Made by a program: the position numbers and the translations under genes. Shown one piece after another: positions 34,809 to 47,200 of a stretch of 64,000 bases of DNA; positions within the stretch are counted from its first letter, which is position 1, and every line of letters starts with the position of its first letter. Below the pieces are notes generated by a model. The model was not told the origin of the DNA. It worked only from the letters and a program-made list of their open reading frames with translations, and did no database searches. The stretch comes from Cardiocondyla obscurior (Eukaryota; Arthropoda; Insecta; Hymenoptera; Formicidae): positions 126,501-190,500 of the forward strand of contig NC_091884.1 of assembly GCF_019399895.1 (NCBI RefSeq), read 5' to 3'.

Positions 34809-37800
34809 ATGGAGAACTTATTTCTCGATCTTATTCACGAATGTAAATACGCATCACCGGGTGCCCAACTCACTTACGCGTTGAGAAATCGTTTAGAAAA
34901 GTATAAGAAAGAAGGGCGGAATGAAATCGTATCACGTATGAAGGATGGCTGTGCGCCATTGTTTATCGCTTGCAAAAGAGGTCATGTAGAAATTGTCGAA
35001 TATCTTATAAAAAAATGTGAAGCAGATATTGAACAAAGAGGGAGGTATGAAGTACCGGATGACAGGTCAGTTCATTACGTTACACCATTATGGTGCGCAG
35101 CGGTATCTGGAAACTTGGAAGTTATAAAATGTCTTATATCTCATGGAGCTGATGTTAATGCAGTTTCTGATTCTGGATCCACTCCTGTTAGATCTGCCTG
35201 CTTTATGACACATATGGGTAATATATTATATGTAATAATTATGGGTACAGAAATTTTTAACTTACTTTTATTTAATATCTTTAACTAACATAAAATAACA
35301 ATAATAATTTTTTTTTACACAGCAAGTATCAAATAAATATATTTTTTTAATTAAATTAATATTCATATATCTACAATTACATTAAATTAGCATGCAGTCT
35401 AAAAATATGATATTAGAGTATATAGGTCTAGGCTAAATCTACTTTTAGATTCTCTGCAAGTGCTGCAACTCGTGCTAATTACTCTATGAAATTATTATTG
35501 TAAGGACAAGATACGCGTTTTATTAAAGCACTTGGTTAAATTTTCTCATTTATACAAAGTTTTAATTACAAAGTTTTAATTACATAATCTTTTAATACTG
35601 AAAGAACTATTTTATTATTAAATAATTTTTTTGTTGTATAATGTAATTTAATCTTAGCTGTGTTGAATACAATAGTTTTTTTTAGATGGCACAAGTTGTT
35701 TAAATTAATAAAATAATGTAATATGTTTTTAGATATTGTCTCCTATTTAGTCGAACACGGAGCCGATATATTAAAAGCAAATTACAATGGTGGAACATGT
35801 TTGATAAATTCTGTACAAAGTGTAGAGTTATGTACTTTCTTGTTGGAACATGGCGCGGATGTGAATGCTACTGATATTCAGAACAAAACTGCCTTACATT
35901 ATGCTATTCAAGAGCACAGACTTCAAACTACGAAATTACTATTAGAACATAATGCAGATCCTCACCTTAGATCTCGTTATAATGACGATGCTCTCCAAAC
36001 TGCTTGTCTTAAAGGAGCCATTCAGATATTTGATTATCTTGGTAAATAACTCAAATAATATTAAAAAGCATTGTTTTATGCACAATAAGAAAATTACTAT
36101 TACATTCTTTTACAATATATATTTATAATTTAGTGGAAAACGTATCGTACTCCGCGGAAAGATTAGCAGACGCAAATGAGTTAATGGGGTCTACATTTTT
36201 TGACGATCATAATGATACTCACATGGCTTTGCAATATTGGAGATCGGCGATGATATTGAGAATGGTTAACTCGGATGACGGAGTGCCTTTACCAAAAAGA
36301 CCTGTGCTACCAAAACGCGAAGCTTATAAAAATACTGTAGAGTTTTCGACTTTGGATGAGCTAAATGCTATCTCGCTTGATTTAGATGCGATAAGAATAC
36401 AAAGTCTATTGATATGCGAGAGGATATTAGGTCCACATCATAAGGACACTCTTTTCCGATTAATGTTTAGAGGTGCATCATACGCGGATTCGCTAAGGTG
36501 AACAATTCAGCTTTTTAAAATCGTTTTTGTACCGTGAAATAAATTTTATTTTATGACTTTTCTTTTCTAGATATCAGAATTGTATAGATTTGTGGCGTCG
36601 CTCGTTAGAAATTAGGGTAGAAAAAGATTCGGTACGTAACATAATTTGTAACAGTGTAACATAAATTCTTTATTTGCTCGTCTGGAGAAAAAAAATGAAT
36701 TGATTTCTAGCGATACTTTTTACAGATTTTGTATGCGGATACTTGTTTTACCGCTCAGGCTCTCGTAAGGCTTATGGTAGATTTGAATGAGAAAACATTA
36801 GAAGTGATGGATCGTAATCAAGAGAAGCAAGAACCGCGATTTTGTGATGTAGTAGCTATATTTAAATTACTTTCCAGCCAATTGACGGAAGCTAGAGAAT
36901 TGCTGGAGGTATATGTGGATCTTGTTTATTATATATGAATTATTTATACAGAAAACCACTAATATATCTGTTGATTTTTCTTGATAATTAATATTGATAT
37001 AAATACGAATATTACAGAAACGTCCAGTACATAAGAGACAAAGAGATAGTTACGAACGTATTCTGAAATGTGTAACACACCTTATTTACTTATTAGTAAA
37101 AACGGCCAGTTTCGACGAGGAGAAAGATCTAATGCATGAATTAGTTAGAGGTTTAGTGAAACAAAATCCAAGATCGGTTTACACAGAAGACACGCTTCTT
37201 CATCTTTGCGTTTCTGGCTTAAATACGATTAATTCTAGTTATTTTACTTCTGCCGACGATATGCACGTATGTATGAATCTTTTTACGCATTATTAATCGT
37301 CTGTAAAAAAAAAAAATTAATATTTCTTACACGCTTTTTTTACGAAAAAATTTGCTACAAATTAAATGCAAAGGGATATATCTGTGTGATGTATATGTAT
37401 ATATATATGTATGTATATATATATATATATTTTTCTAGACAATTTTTCCACGTTTGGATGTTGTTAAATTACTCTTGGATTGTGGAGCATATGTGGATGC
37501 CAGAAATATATTGCGGTCAACGCCCTTACATATAGCAAGTACCGTGGGTAACTTCCACAACCCTGTACGTATTTTTCTTTATATATTCTTTAATTTTATA
37601 AACTCAATTTCACGACTCACATTAGAAACTTTTATTTGTAACAGCTGATAAAATTGTTATTGGATTATGGCGCGCACTTAGATACACCAAATAGAGCGGG
37701 TGACACCCCAGCACGACTGATATCCTCTAATCGATTAAATACTGTGAATCTTCTTAATTATACTAGCCTCCAGTGTCAAGCTGCACAAGCGGTTTGTAAA

Positions 37801-37866
37801 TATGGAATCCGTAGTACAGATTTACCTGTTACGTTACGTTATTTTTTGGAACTTCATAGAGAATGA
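34809..37866 (+). CDS. Fem1: Fem-1 homologue, ankyrin-repeat CUL2 substrate receptor
   Basis: FEM1 proteins recognise Arg-type C-terminal degrons as CUL2 substrate receptors. Exons 34809-35217, 35733-36041, 36134-36497, 36571-36631, 36726-36908, 37018-37266, 37439-37564 and 37645-37866 join in frame to 640 residues (family range about 610-670). The N-terminal half carries ankyrin repeats, for example APLFIACKRGHVEIVEYLI, TPLWCAAVSGNLEVIKCLI and ALHYAIQEHRLQTTKLLLEH. A TPR-like central region has the FEM1 block ICERILGPHHKDTLFRLMFR followed by GASYADSLR. The last two ankyrin repeats (DVVKLLLDCGAYVDARN; LIKLLLDYGAHLDTPN) and a C-terminal LQCQAAQAVCKYGI box (the VHL-box/C-terminal region of FEM1) complete it. 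ATG 34809 is preferred because of its GCC context and a family-like N-terminus; an in-frame ATG at 34773 is possible. Which FEM1 subtype it is remains unresolved. Confidence 0.92.
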
Positions 37867-39164
37867 TATTGATAATAGTATTCAGAAATAATTATTGGGA
37901 TATTTATTTAAAAGAAAGTTGTGCAATGTATTTTGTAATAATTCCAAAATTACGACAATATCAAAGGATTTGCATGTACTAAACAGTGATGAATATTAAT
38001 TATAATCAATTAACACTATAAGTAAATCATAGATGAAACGTAATGTTATAAACTTATAAATGTAATATTGGTGTCGAAATTTTAATGATAAAGAAAGTAC
38101 TATTACTTAGGATTCTGTTAAATATGATTTAAATTGTAAATATGATTACGCGCAGTTTAAAATGTTCACTGAAAAGACTGAATGGAAAGAGTGCTTGTAT
38201 AAAAACTAATGATTTTTAATTAATTATTTTGCAATGTAGAATATTGTTTTTAAAAAATTCTGTATAGCATATCATATAATTAAATATTAAGAATTGTGTC
38301 TTACACTAGCCATTTTTAAGGATTGCAAAATATCGCTTAAGAGAAATATGTACTCAAAAATTATTATGCACTGATTAAATAATACTCTACGCGCAGGAAA
38401 AAAAAAGACGTTAACACCAATAATCATATATATTCAATAGAATTGTCAGCTTGTATCTAATCAAAGTTTAGCTCTTTTAGATAATTGACACTGATATCCT
38501 CTAGATTTTTTTTAAAGATACATACGGTAACTATATATAATAGTAATAAAAAAAATATTTACAATAATTTTATTATTTTATTACATCAATCGTATTCATT
38601 TTTTAACGTTAATACTCTCGCGGCACCAAATGAGCCATGATTTTGCTTTATTTTATTTTATTTTAAAATTTCTAATTTATTATTTAACCAAACTACTAAA
38701 ATATCCGACCGTCTGACCATATCTGATGACGTGTTGACTCGTAAATTAAATTATATTATTTGATTAGTCCATATGTATTTTTTAATCAAATTAAATGTAC
38801 ATTACATTAAGCTGACACTTTCGTGGCACGAAATGAGCCAGACGAGAGAATCAATCTGCATCGCGGAAAAGCGGTAACGATTAAGATAAGAGGATGGATT
38901 AATATTTCTTTATAATGATAAAAACGTAAAAATTTATAAAAAAAATTCTTTATTAAAATCGTGATATTAAATTGTACAAATTTTTAAAAAATGCAGAGTC
39001 TGTTATAGGAACTATTGTATTAATTTTTTAATTTGATAAAACTAGCGTAAAATAATTTAGCGTTTAAGAAATGAATAATTAGTTAAAAATAACTTTGCAC
39101 ATTCTTACGTAAACAGGAAAGTATTTGGCAGTAAAACATTTTTCTACAGTTTAGTTATTAAATT
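37867..39164. other. Convergent 3' region of Fem-1 and Knickkopf
   Basis: AT-rich sequence holding the 3' UTRs of two convergent genes. It includes a diverged direct repeat listed separately and no recognised gene. Confidence 0.45.
38611..38846. repeat. Diverged direct repeat
   Basis: ACTCTCGCGGCACCAAATGA at about 38614 and ACTTTCGTGGCACGAAATGA at about 38816, both followed by GCCA, are about 200 bases apart in the same orientation, each preceded by a TTAA-containing stretch. They may be ends or units of a decayed mobile or satellite-like sequence, otherwise unidentified. Confidence 0.5.
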
Positions 39165-42115
39165 TTACAATACACCGAGAAGTACAGTCGTGATTGCAAT
39201 AAATACCGATAATTTACGTACGACTGCATTGTTCTTCGTATAAGAATCGACCACATGAATCTTCCATCCCATGTTCGCGTGAGTGAAGGAATGATAATAA
39301 ACCAGGTCGGGCCATGTCGAGTTTGGACTTATTACTAGGGTACCGCCTTCTCCTGTATATGAGATAAGAGGATATGAAAGTTTCGTTTTTTTAAATAATT
39401 ATATTTTCGAATACGTGAATTTAATATCGAAAAAAATTTCACCTGGCTCGCAGACTTGTACGAGTGTCCGGTTGAATTTGTTAAATGATGGAAAGTTATC
39501 ATCCAGTCTTCTGTCTCGATCGTTATGCTTACTTAAGCAAAGCGGTCCAACTGGAAGGTAATAAATCAAATATTACATTTTATTTTCATAATGTGATTCG
39601 TATAAGGAGAATCTTTACAACCTGCGGTCGGTCGTGGACGACCTCTTCTAGTCAATTCAACCCCAGCCAACACTCTGATCTTACTTTGCGCAAGATCGCT
39701 GAGCGTATCGTATCCTCCATGAGGTTCGTCGGTTATTATTAACGGATGGTAGAGCTCCGCGCTGTGAGGGTTGTTTCCACCATAAACGCGAAAGTTATAC
39801 GTCAAGCCTCGACGTAGATATAATTCGGGTATCAATGCACCTTCGATGTACCAAGCAAGACCCATTGACGGTTTACCTGGAAACACATTTTTATACGGTT
39901 CTTTTTCTTGTAGGTGATACATTAAAATTAATCAATTTTCTACCTGTAATTCCTTGATATCCTCGTTTCCCTCCGGAGGGTCCGATGGTTGCTTTAAAAG
40001 TTCTAATGCTTTTATCAAATATTTCGGTCTTTTCCCAAGGTTCTCTGAGGAAGAGAGAAAAATAAAATAAGGTAAAAAAAAATACTTTACAAAAATTTAT
40101 AACTGATATATTTAATGCAATATTTAAAAAATAATATTTTATATGCATGAAATGTATATCGTCCAAGTATACTCGTACCTTTGAAAAACTTTCTTATTAT
40201 ATTCGGTGAAATCGATGCATGTATTCTCTGGTTCCTTACGACTTAAATCAAGCACTATGTCGCTTCTTGGGTACACGTCGTGGAAACTCGGTTCGTTATT
40301 AGTCTTGTCGAGCTTACCCAAAGCCCAAACCACGTACACCGGTTTATCCGTGATAAAATCTTTGTCTCCGACGTCGGCTATCAAAAAAATAAAACTTTAA
40401 TGGTTTGTGCCGTGGGATAAACATTTGTTAAAAAAAAAATCCGCGTTATATACGTAACTCACATGAAGTAAGGGTACGCCTGTATGTGATAGTATTGATA
40501 CCGTCTTCTCTTACCGCAGTGTAGAGTTGATTATTGTCTAAACCACCGAGAAGCTCGTCTCTGCAAACTCCTTTGTACTGACCAAGAACTTTTCCGCACT
40601 ATCGTTATAATCATAAAAACAAAACACTCATTAATGCATCATTATTTTTTTAATTTACTGACGAAATTAATAGATTATTTAAATAATTTCACACACTGGT
40701 GCTTTTGCCGTAATATTGTAGTCTGTAGCGTATCCTCGCGTGTCGTCCATATATGCGATGGCCACATCTGCCCCTTCCATTTGACTCGAGTTTTCGGAAC
40801 CAGATAAACCAAACGCCATGTACTCATCTTCGGCTGAAAAAAATCACGTTAAATAAGCGATTTTTTTCAAACCTTGATTTTCTTTTTAGAGATAGAAATT
40901 AGAATTGTATTCTATAAATTCCCCTTAAACACATACCAACTTGAGCTGCTAACTGAATAGTGATTTGCGGACCGAAGATCTCCCAAGAGATCTGATATCG
41001 CTTGTGTAGCTGGACACAATTCGGGAGAGATTTGGTTTGCTTAATAATTTTTGTCAAAGACGGCGGCACGTTGAGTCCATCCGGTATGATAACAGAACCG
41101 TAATTGGATTTAGTCTTTACGTCAAAAACACTAAGCCAGTCTATGTTAAAAACGGTCACGTCGCCTGGCAGCTCGAGTACGATATCCTCATTATTATATG
41201 ATCTAAGAGAATCCATGCTAAGAAAAAAAAATTAATTTTTTTACATACGTTTAAAGAAAAAATATGCATTGAAAGATTTTTACAATAATTCATAAATGTA
41301 ATTTGCTATAAAAATAATGTTATTTAATTTCTCTCACTATCCGTATTCATCCGGTACTTTTTGGCCTATACTGGACGGCTGCGGGCCGACTCCGATCCAG
41401 AAATACGTGTTCGTACTTTGCCCGTCGTAAATAAATTGCGGGATGCTAATAGTTTTCGCGTCCAAGATTACAATGGGTTCTGACGAAACATTGTGAGATC
41501 GTTTTGATAGCTGCGATATTTTTTGAGGTGAAGGTGGCTCAAACTCCTCTGGAATATAGACGTCGCCGAAGGTGTTCTATAAAAAGATTGAAAAATTTGC
41601 ATGAATTAAATAGATGATTCTTACATGAATTACATTTAATAAAATTAATTCTTGGGCTCTACGGTTTATACCTGACTTGCTAAATCGTATACTGCAAACC
41701 ACTTGATGTCTACTATCTTCTTATTATGCGGCAGGGTCAAGGTAAAATCCTTGTTGAAATACCGGTCCAATACGTTTGTTCTAAAAGAATTGTATGCAAG
41801 TATGTACATAATATATTCAAGCATGCTCTTGTCTCTTCTCAGATCTTATTTTAAAATAGTAAGAGCGAGTATAGCTTACTTGGTCCACTCGTTGGGAACG
41901 ATGAACCCTTGTGGGCCCGGCCTATTTGTTGCACCTGCCCAGAAAAACGTATCGGCTCCATTCCCGTCGTAATTAAAAGACGTTAACAACAAAGTATACT
42001 GATCCACGGCCCAAACGTCGCCGGAAACTTGGTGATGATACTGATTTAATTTTCCTAAATATTTCCCCCTGTACTGTTCTCCATTATCTTCTTCTCCGTA
42101 AACTCCTGCGGACAT
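39165..42115 (-). CDS. knk: Knickkopf (GPI-type DM13-DOMON-cupredoxin cuticle protein)
   Basis: Knickkopf protects and organises procuticular chitin at the apical surface of epidermal and tracheal cells. Minus-strand exons 42115-41880, 41780-41672, 41576-41338, 41217-40937, 40833-40697, 40598-40463, 40377-40179, 40044-39944, 39876-39622, 39550-39443 and 39352-39165 join in frame to 662 residues. Two DM13 domains come first (GKYLGKLNQYHHQVSGDVW; FNYDGNGADTFFWAGATNRP), then DOMON (YMAFGLSGSENSSQMEGADV, ATDYNITAKAPC), then the cupredoxin-like domain (SGGKRGYQGITG, YHPLIITDEPHGGY, HSFTHANMGWKIHVVDS) and a hydrophobic C-terminus (LSVFIAITTVLLGVL) typical of a GPI signal. ATG 42115 gives no signal peptide, and a TTTAAAG acceptor sits directly before it, so an upstream signal-peptide exon is expected; I did not find it. 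Assignment to knk rather than knk2 rests on overall resemblance. Confidence 0.85.
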
Positions 42116-44226
42116 TCTTTAAATTAATCACTGCTAAAAGAACTTTAGATAACTGTAAAATAATTTTCTAAAAACTACATGCGAGATAAATTAATTCTCA
42201 ATCGACGATTTCGAGTTCCACGTAGGTAGGTAACATCCCCGCCGATTAAAGCGATAGTTTTCCGCGACGTCCGGCTTTTTTTTTTCTCTTCCTCGCCAAT
42301 GCCCCGTTCCTCTGCAATATACGCAATTTATTTTCTCGCCGATAGTTACCGTAAGAGAGTAGGAAGCATCCTAGAAGCGTCACAAAGGCACTCGTTCCTT
42401 TCTTTCTCACGACATCTGCCATCGCTTCATTTTCCTCTCACGTACAATCTAAGGATGTCGACCGACTTTTCTCCGATCGTTATCCACGGGAGATCGTTTC
42501 GAGAAACCTACGGGACCGGATAGATCGATCGCGAAACTACGTGTAATCGTGCCGAAGCATTGTTTACGTTTAGGCGGGTCGGATTTTCAATCCGCGGACG
42601 AGTTATTCGACACGTAAGATACCGCGCGAGCGATGACGAACTCGTTGAACGTCACGCTGTTTCCCGTCGCGGACGGAAGCCAACGGGAACGCGACTAGAA
42701 AGCCAAATCCACGCACAACGCACTACCTCTATCCTGTGGCTACAGCCACACATTCCCTGGGAGAAAGTACGCGCTCGGCCGTGCACGGCACGGCCGACCA
42801 ATCCGCGACGGAAGAACCAATTCGTTCTTCTAACCGGTTGCGCACGTTGTCGCGATATTCGCGATTTCGTGGAATCCACAGGTCGCAAGGACGGTCAACC
42901 GGACCCGACCGCGCTTTAAATTCTCCTCGAGCAACGCAACTTCAAATTACGATTCCATTCGTACATCTAATTTCTTATCAATGTTCGGTTTGAATAAAAA
43001 ATATTTAGCAATCAGCTGCGCTACGTCGCGCATTCCAGAGTATGAAAAAAATCTGGTAGAAAAATTGAATTAAAATAAAAAAAAGAAAAAATTGGAACAA
43101 GTACAATTATAACGAAGAAAAGGACATAGATCAGATAAAGAAAAATTACAATCTTCTCTTTCTCTTTCTTTTTTTTTGTCTCCTTTGAAAGTATACATAT
43201 TTTAAGAATTTATTAGCACATTTTATTTCGCACGTAATAAAAAATGCTATGCTACAAGATTCAGGTACTACGTATAAGTTTAATTATATTTCTTATTTTA
43301 AAGCATTCAGTTTTACGATCGATGGTATGTTTCAAAGATATGTTTCGCTATGTAAAAACAATTTTGTTACAAGTATGAATCAAACAAACGCGAATTATTA
43401 TCTGATTTAATTTCTAATGACGTTAATATGTAAAAATAAAAGTCTTAGTACAGTCAATTTTATTGAGTGCACCCACACCGTACTGTTTGATTTTTTATAT
43501 CTATGAGAAGCAGAAGAAACATAGATCACTGGTCTAAAGAATGTTTTTCCTATAATGTGTGTAACGTATATAAAACGCATGTAAAAAAGATCTGATACTC
43601 TTTTGTACTATTTAGTCATGTCGTCTGCATTTGCAAAGATAGACATGAGCGTAACATCCGCACGTTAAGTAAAAATAGATTAGCTCCTCCATTATCTATA
43701 ATATATATTCGATAATCATAAATAAATTATAAATTCGAGTCCTGTTGTGCAATCTCATAAAAAAAAAGACACATACATTATCGCGATATAAAAATTTTAA
43801 CGCATTTACCTGAGAAAGTATAATTAAAATGTGAAACATTATATATTTCTCTTTCTCTTTTTTTAAAAAAAATTAAACGTCTTAAAACTTTTTCACTTAA
43901 AGGTAAAAATTAAGATAAGTATGACATTTGAAAGCTATCTCTCAGATTTTATTAAAATTGATTAAAGATTAAATATTAATAAAAGTATCTGCGAGAAAAG
44001 AACAGAGTTCAACGCCGTTCATATTTTATAAACAAGTTAATTCAATATATTAGAAAAAATTGCACTATTTAATTAAACCGAGATAATGCTGTAATAAAAA
44101 TATAATATGCAAATTTATAATCTTACTAGAAATATTATATTAAAATTTTAATAAAATCCGTCAGGTAGTTTTTGTCATGGATATTTGCGAAAATAGAACA
44201 GCGCTCTACACAGACAGGCGCTTATA
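42116..44226. other. Knickkopf upstream region and Alms1-like 3' region
   Basis: A GC-rich island at about 42240-42930 lies just upstream of the Knickkopf coding exons and probably contains its promoter and a missing signal-peptide exon. From about 43000 to 44226 the DNA is AT-rich, probably 3' UTR of the Alms1-like gene. No other gene was recognised. Confidence 0.4.
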
Positions 44227-47200
44227 CTACAAATTAGATATAACGCTAACGCTTTGCGATAAATCTACTTGGCCCCTCAATACTTTTTGCTGCAACCTTT
44301 TACAAAAGATTTTGGCCATAAGTTTATTTCGACGGGCTTCCTCTTGTCGTTCTTGTTGCCGTCGTTTGAATCGCACTTCATTTAGCCGGAGATATCGTTT
44401 TCGCGATCTCTCTTTCATCTCTTCGTCGGTAAGTTTTCGCTGCATGTAAACTGGGTAAAATATTAAATTAATAATAGTATAATGTAGTATGTAATTAACT
44501 TAACTAATTAATATCTCATATGCAAATCTCACCTGTTGGCTTTCGTCCTGGTGCTGTTTTAATAATGTTAGACATACTAGCCATCGCTAACAATTGTATT
44601 CGCTTTTCTTTTCTCAGTTCTCGCAGCTGACATATTTCAGACAAATACTGTCGGCGTGTTTCCGCATTGCCCACAAATTCAGGGTTATTTCTTGATAGGT
44701 AATCCTGAAATTAATCAAATTAAAATATCATTAACTCGAAAGAATATTTATCCATCCCTTTTGATTAAGCAAAAAACCAAATATCTTATTTATTAATTTT
44801 TTACCTGCAACGTATTCGTTTGATGAAGATTTTTGTTGGAATTATTCCTTTTCATAATATCGCAAGGACAGGCGTCAGATTTCGCCGCGTTCAACGGCTG
44901 TTTCACTAATTTTGGCCTTGCGCTATCCGAAATCTCATTTTTCGAAACATTCTCTTTAGTAAATGACAATTCATATGCGACAGGCTTGGGATACGTTTGG
45001 CGACAGCCACATTTTCTGGTATTCTGATACATGGCACCACACATGCGGCAATGTTTATAATTTCTCTCGATGTTATTAATACTAATGTCGTCTACGTAAT
45101 TTGGTTTTAATGCATGGCTCTTGCACGCTTTCGTTTTGACGATATCTTTCGTTTGATTATTACTACAGGAGCAAGCCTCGTTACAATTGCAATTTAAACT
45201 ATTTTGTACTTGTTGATTCGTCTCGCTGTTTTGCGAACTGTCGGAATAAATCTGAGTCTGCAATTGATGTTCCGCTATCTTTAGGTGACACTCGAAATGA
45301 CACGAGCCGTTATTATCGATTTTACCGCTCGAACAACATTCTCGTAACGTTTCTGTGGTAATTCCCGAATTATGGCACGCGGTGCAATCATTAGTGCAAT
45401 CGTAAATCTTGTCCGTGTCGCTATGTTCGTTGTAGTTTAACGCGCGAACTCTGCTTTGGCTTTCCGCATTGTAGTTTTGCCGAGACTTTCCGATAATCTT
45501 TCTGTCGTCATTAACAGAAACGTTGTCACGCTCGTACGCATTTCCATAGGCTTGTTCGATCTCCGAGGAGTTATCACGCGCGCAGGAGGGATTTTTTTGA
45601 CATACACCGCAGACGGTATTACTAATTTCTACAGTAGTCTTTTGTTTAAAGCACATTGGACATGTAAATGATCGTTTGTAACATTCGGTCCGCTTGGCTT
45701 TATTGACGATGCCCGAAGCTCCTTTGTTACTGTCGGACGAGCAAACTGCGCGTGCACAATTGCATTTTGATTTTGACGCGTTAATTTGATTCTTAGCCTC
45801 TTTATGTTTCGGTTGAACGCTGCCACTTTGCGACGCACAGTGACGAGTAGGATCAGTTGCACTATTGTCACTCGCGTAATTCGTTTGAGTCTGCTGCGAG
45901 ACAGCTGGCACGTCTCCCCCTTGATGGTCTTTTCGTGATCTGATCGAAGTCGTCTCGGACGAACTTTGCTTGCATCGCACGCAAGCATGTCGCACGATTC
46001 GGGCGGTGTGCGTTTGGCAGGATTGATCTCTGCATTTGGCGCCGTTTTGATAATGCGTGCACGGCCTTTGGGAATTTACATATTTCGCATCGTACACGTC
46101 CGACTCCGCCGTCACCGGCGTCGAAGACACTTTCCAAGTTTCCCGAGGTAGCGTTTGTACTCCAACGGCGACGTGCTTCGTCGTGGATCTTCGCGATATT
46201 CTGCTGGCGGACACGATCTCTCCGCCTGTTTTTGAGTAAGCGTTCGCTGCGCCCGTAGCCGTTTGCGTGCAACTATTACGCTTCATCACTCGTTGGATTA
46301 TATTATCGCTAGCAGCTTCGCATGCCGCCAAATTGCAGTGAGACGACCACGGTTCATTCACAGAATCGTCTCGCAGATCCGACATGCTTCTGTTAACATA
46401 AAACCAATTATTATTAGATTTTTAGATTACATTATTAGATTTACAATCTCGACGTAATTAAATAAAATAAAATAATTAAAAAATAATAATAATAATAGAT
46501 TACCTGTGTACAGCGTCAGCATGTTGGTCTCGCCTGAGCATAGCCGTTTGCTTTGATTTCAGATTGGTCGATTTAGATTTCCTCGGCGAGGATTTCGGTC
46601 TCTCCAGTCGTCTAGGTTGTTCAAGCAATCTGGCAAATAAAACAATAAATAAAAATATGTGGGATTAAAAAAAAAAAAAAAAAAAAAAAAATTAAAATGG
46701 AAGTAAAAATATTAAATATATACTTTTTTAAGTTACAAAGGTGGCTAATTTCGTTTGTAATCCAAATAAGTTGATTTCTCTTCTCCATCTCAGCGTAATT
46801 AACCAGCTTGGAGTCACCTGATTCGGACATGCTACACTTGTTCAATTCAAATTGCCTTTCAGACGACGTCGTTGGCAATCGCCAATCAGTATTGTTATCT
46901 GTATTATTGTTGGACTCGACTGGAGTTCTTCTATTATTCACAACGGCGTCGAGTAAAATTCTATTATGATCTGGAGGTATACTGTTGGTCGTGGTCGATT
47001 CTCTGTGAGGCAGTTTGCAATTCTCTTTGAAGCAAAATATATCGTTCACCTTAGCATTTTTATGATTGCGCTGAGGCACAAAACATTCAGAGCTCTCGCT
47101 CTTGTCAGGATCTGTCGGGGTGTTGCTGGTTTGCTGGCAGTCGTCTGTTCTCAGTCCTAATCGTGCCTTCCTGCCATCCATCTCCGTTCTATCCGTATGC

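Noticed and set aside
42560..42990. Overlapping frames upstream of Knickkopf
   Set aside because: GC-rich island with open frames on both strands and no protein features.
45629..46272. Two other minus-strand frames overlapping the large Alms1-like exon
   Set aside because: Shadow frames of the same exon; only the 44805-46389 frame joins the flanking exons in phase.
46621..46735. Apparent extension of the first Alms1-like exon through a poly-A/T run
   Set aside because: The readthrough crosses a clear donor (GTATAT after 46724) and encodes poly-Phe from the T tract; the spliced model keeps frame and family-like sequence.
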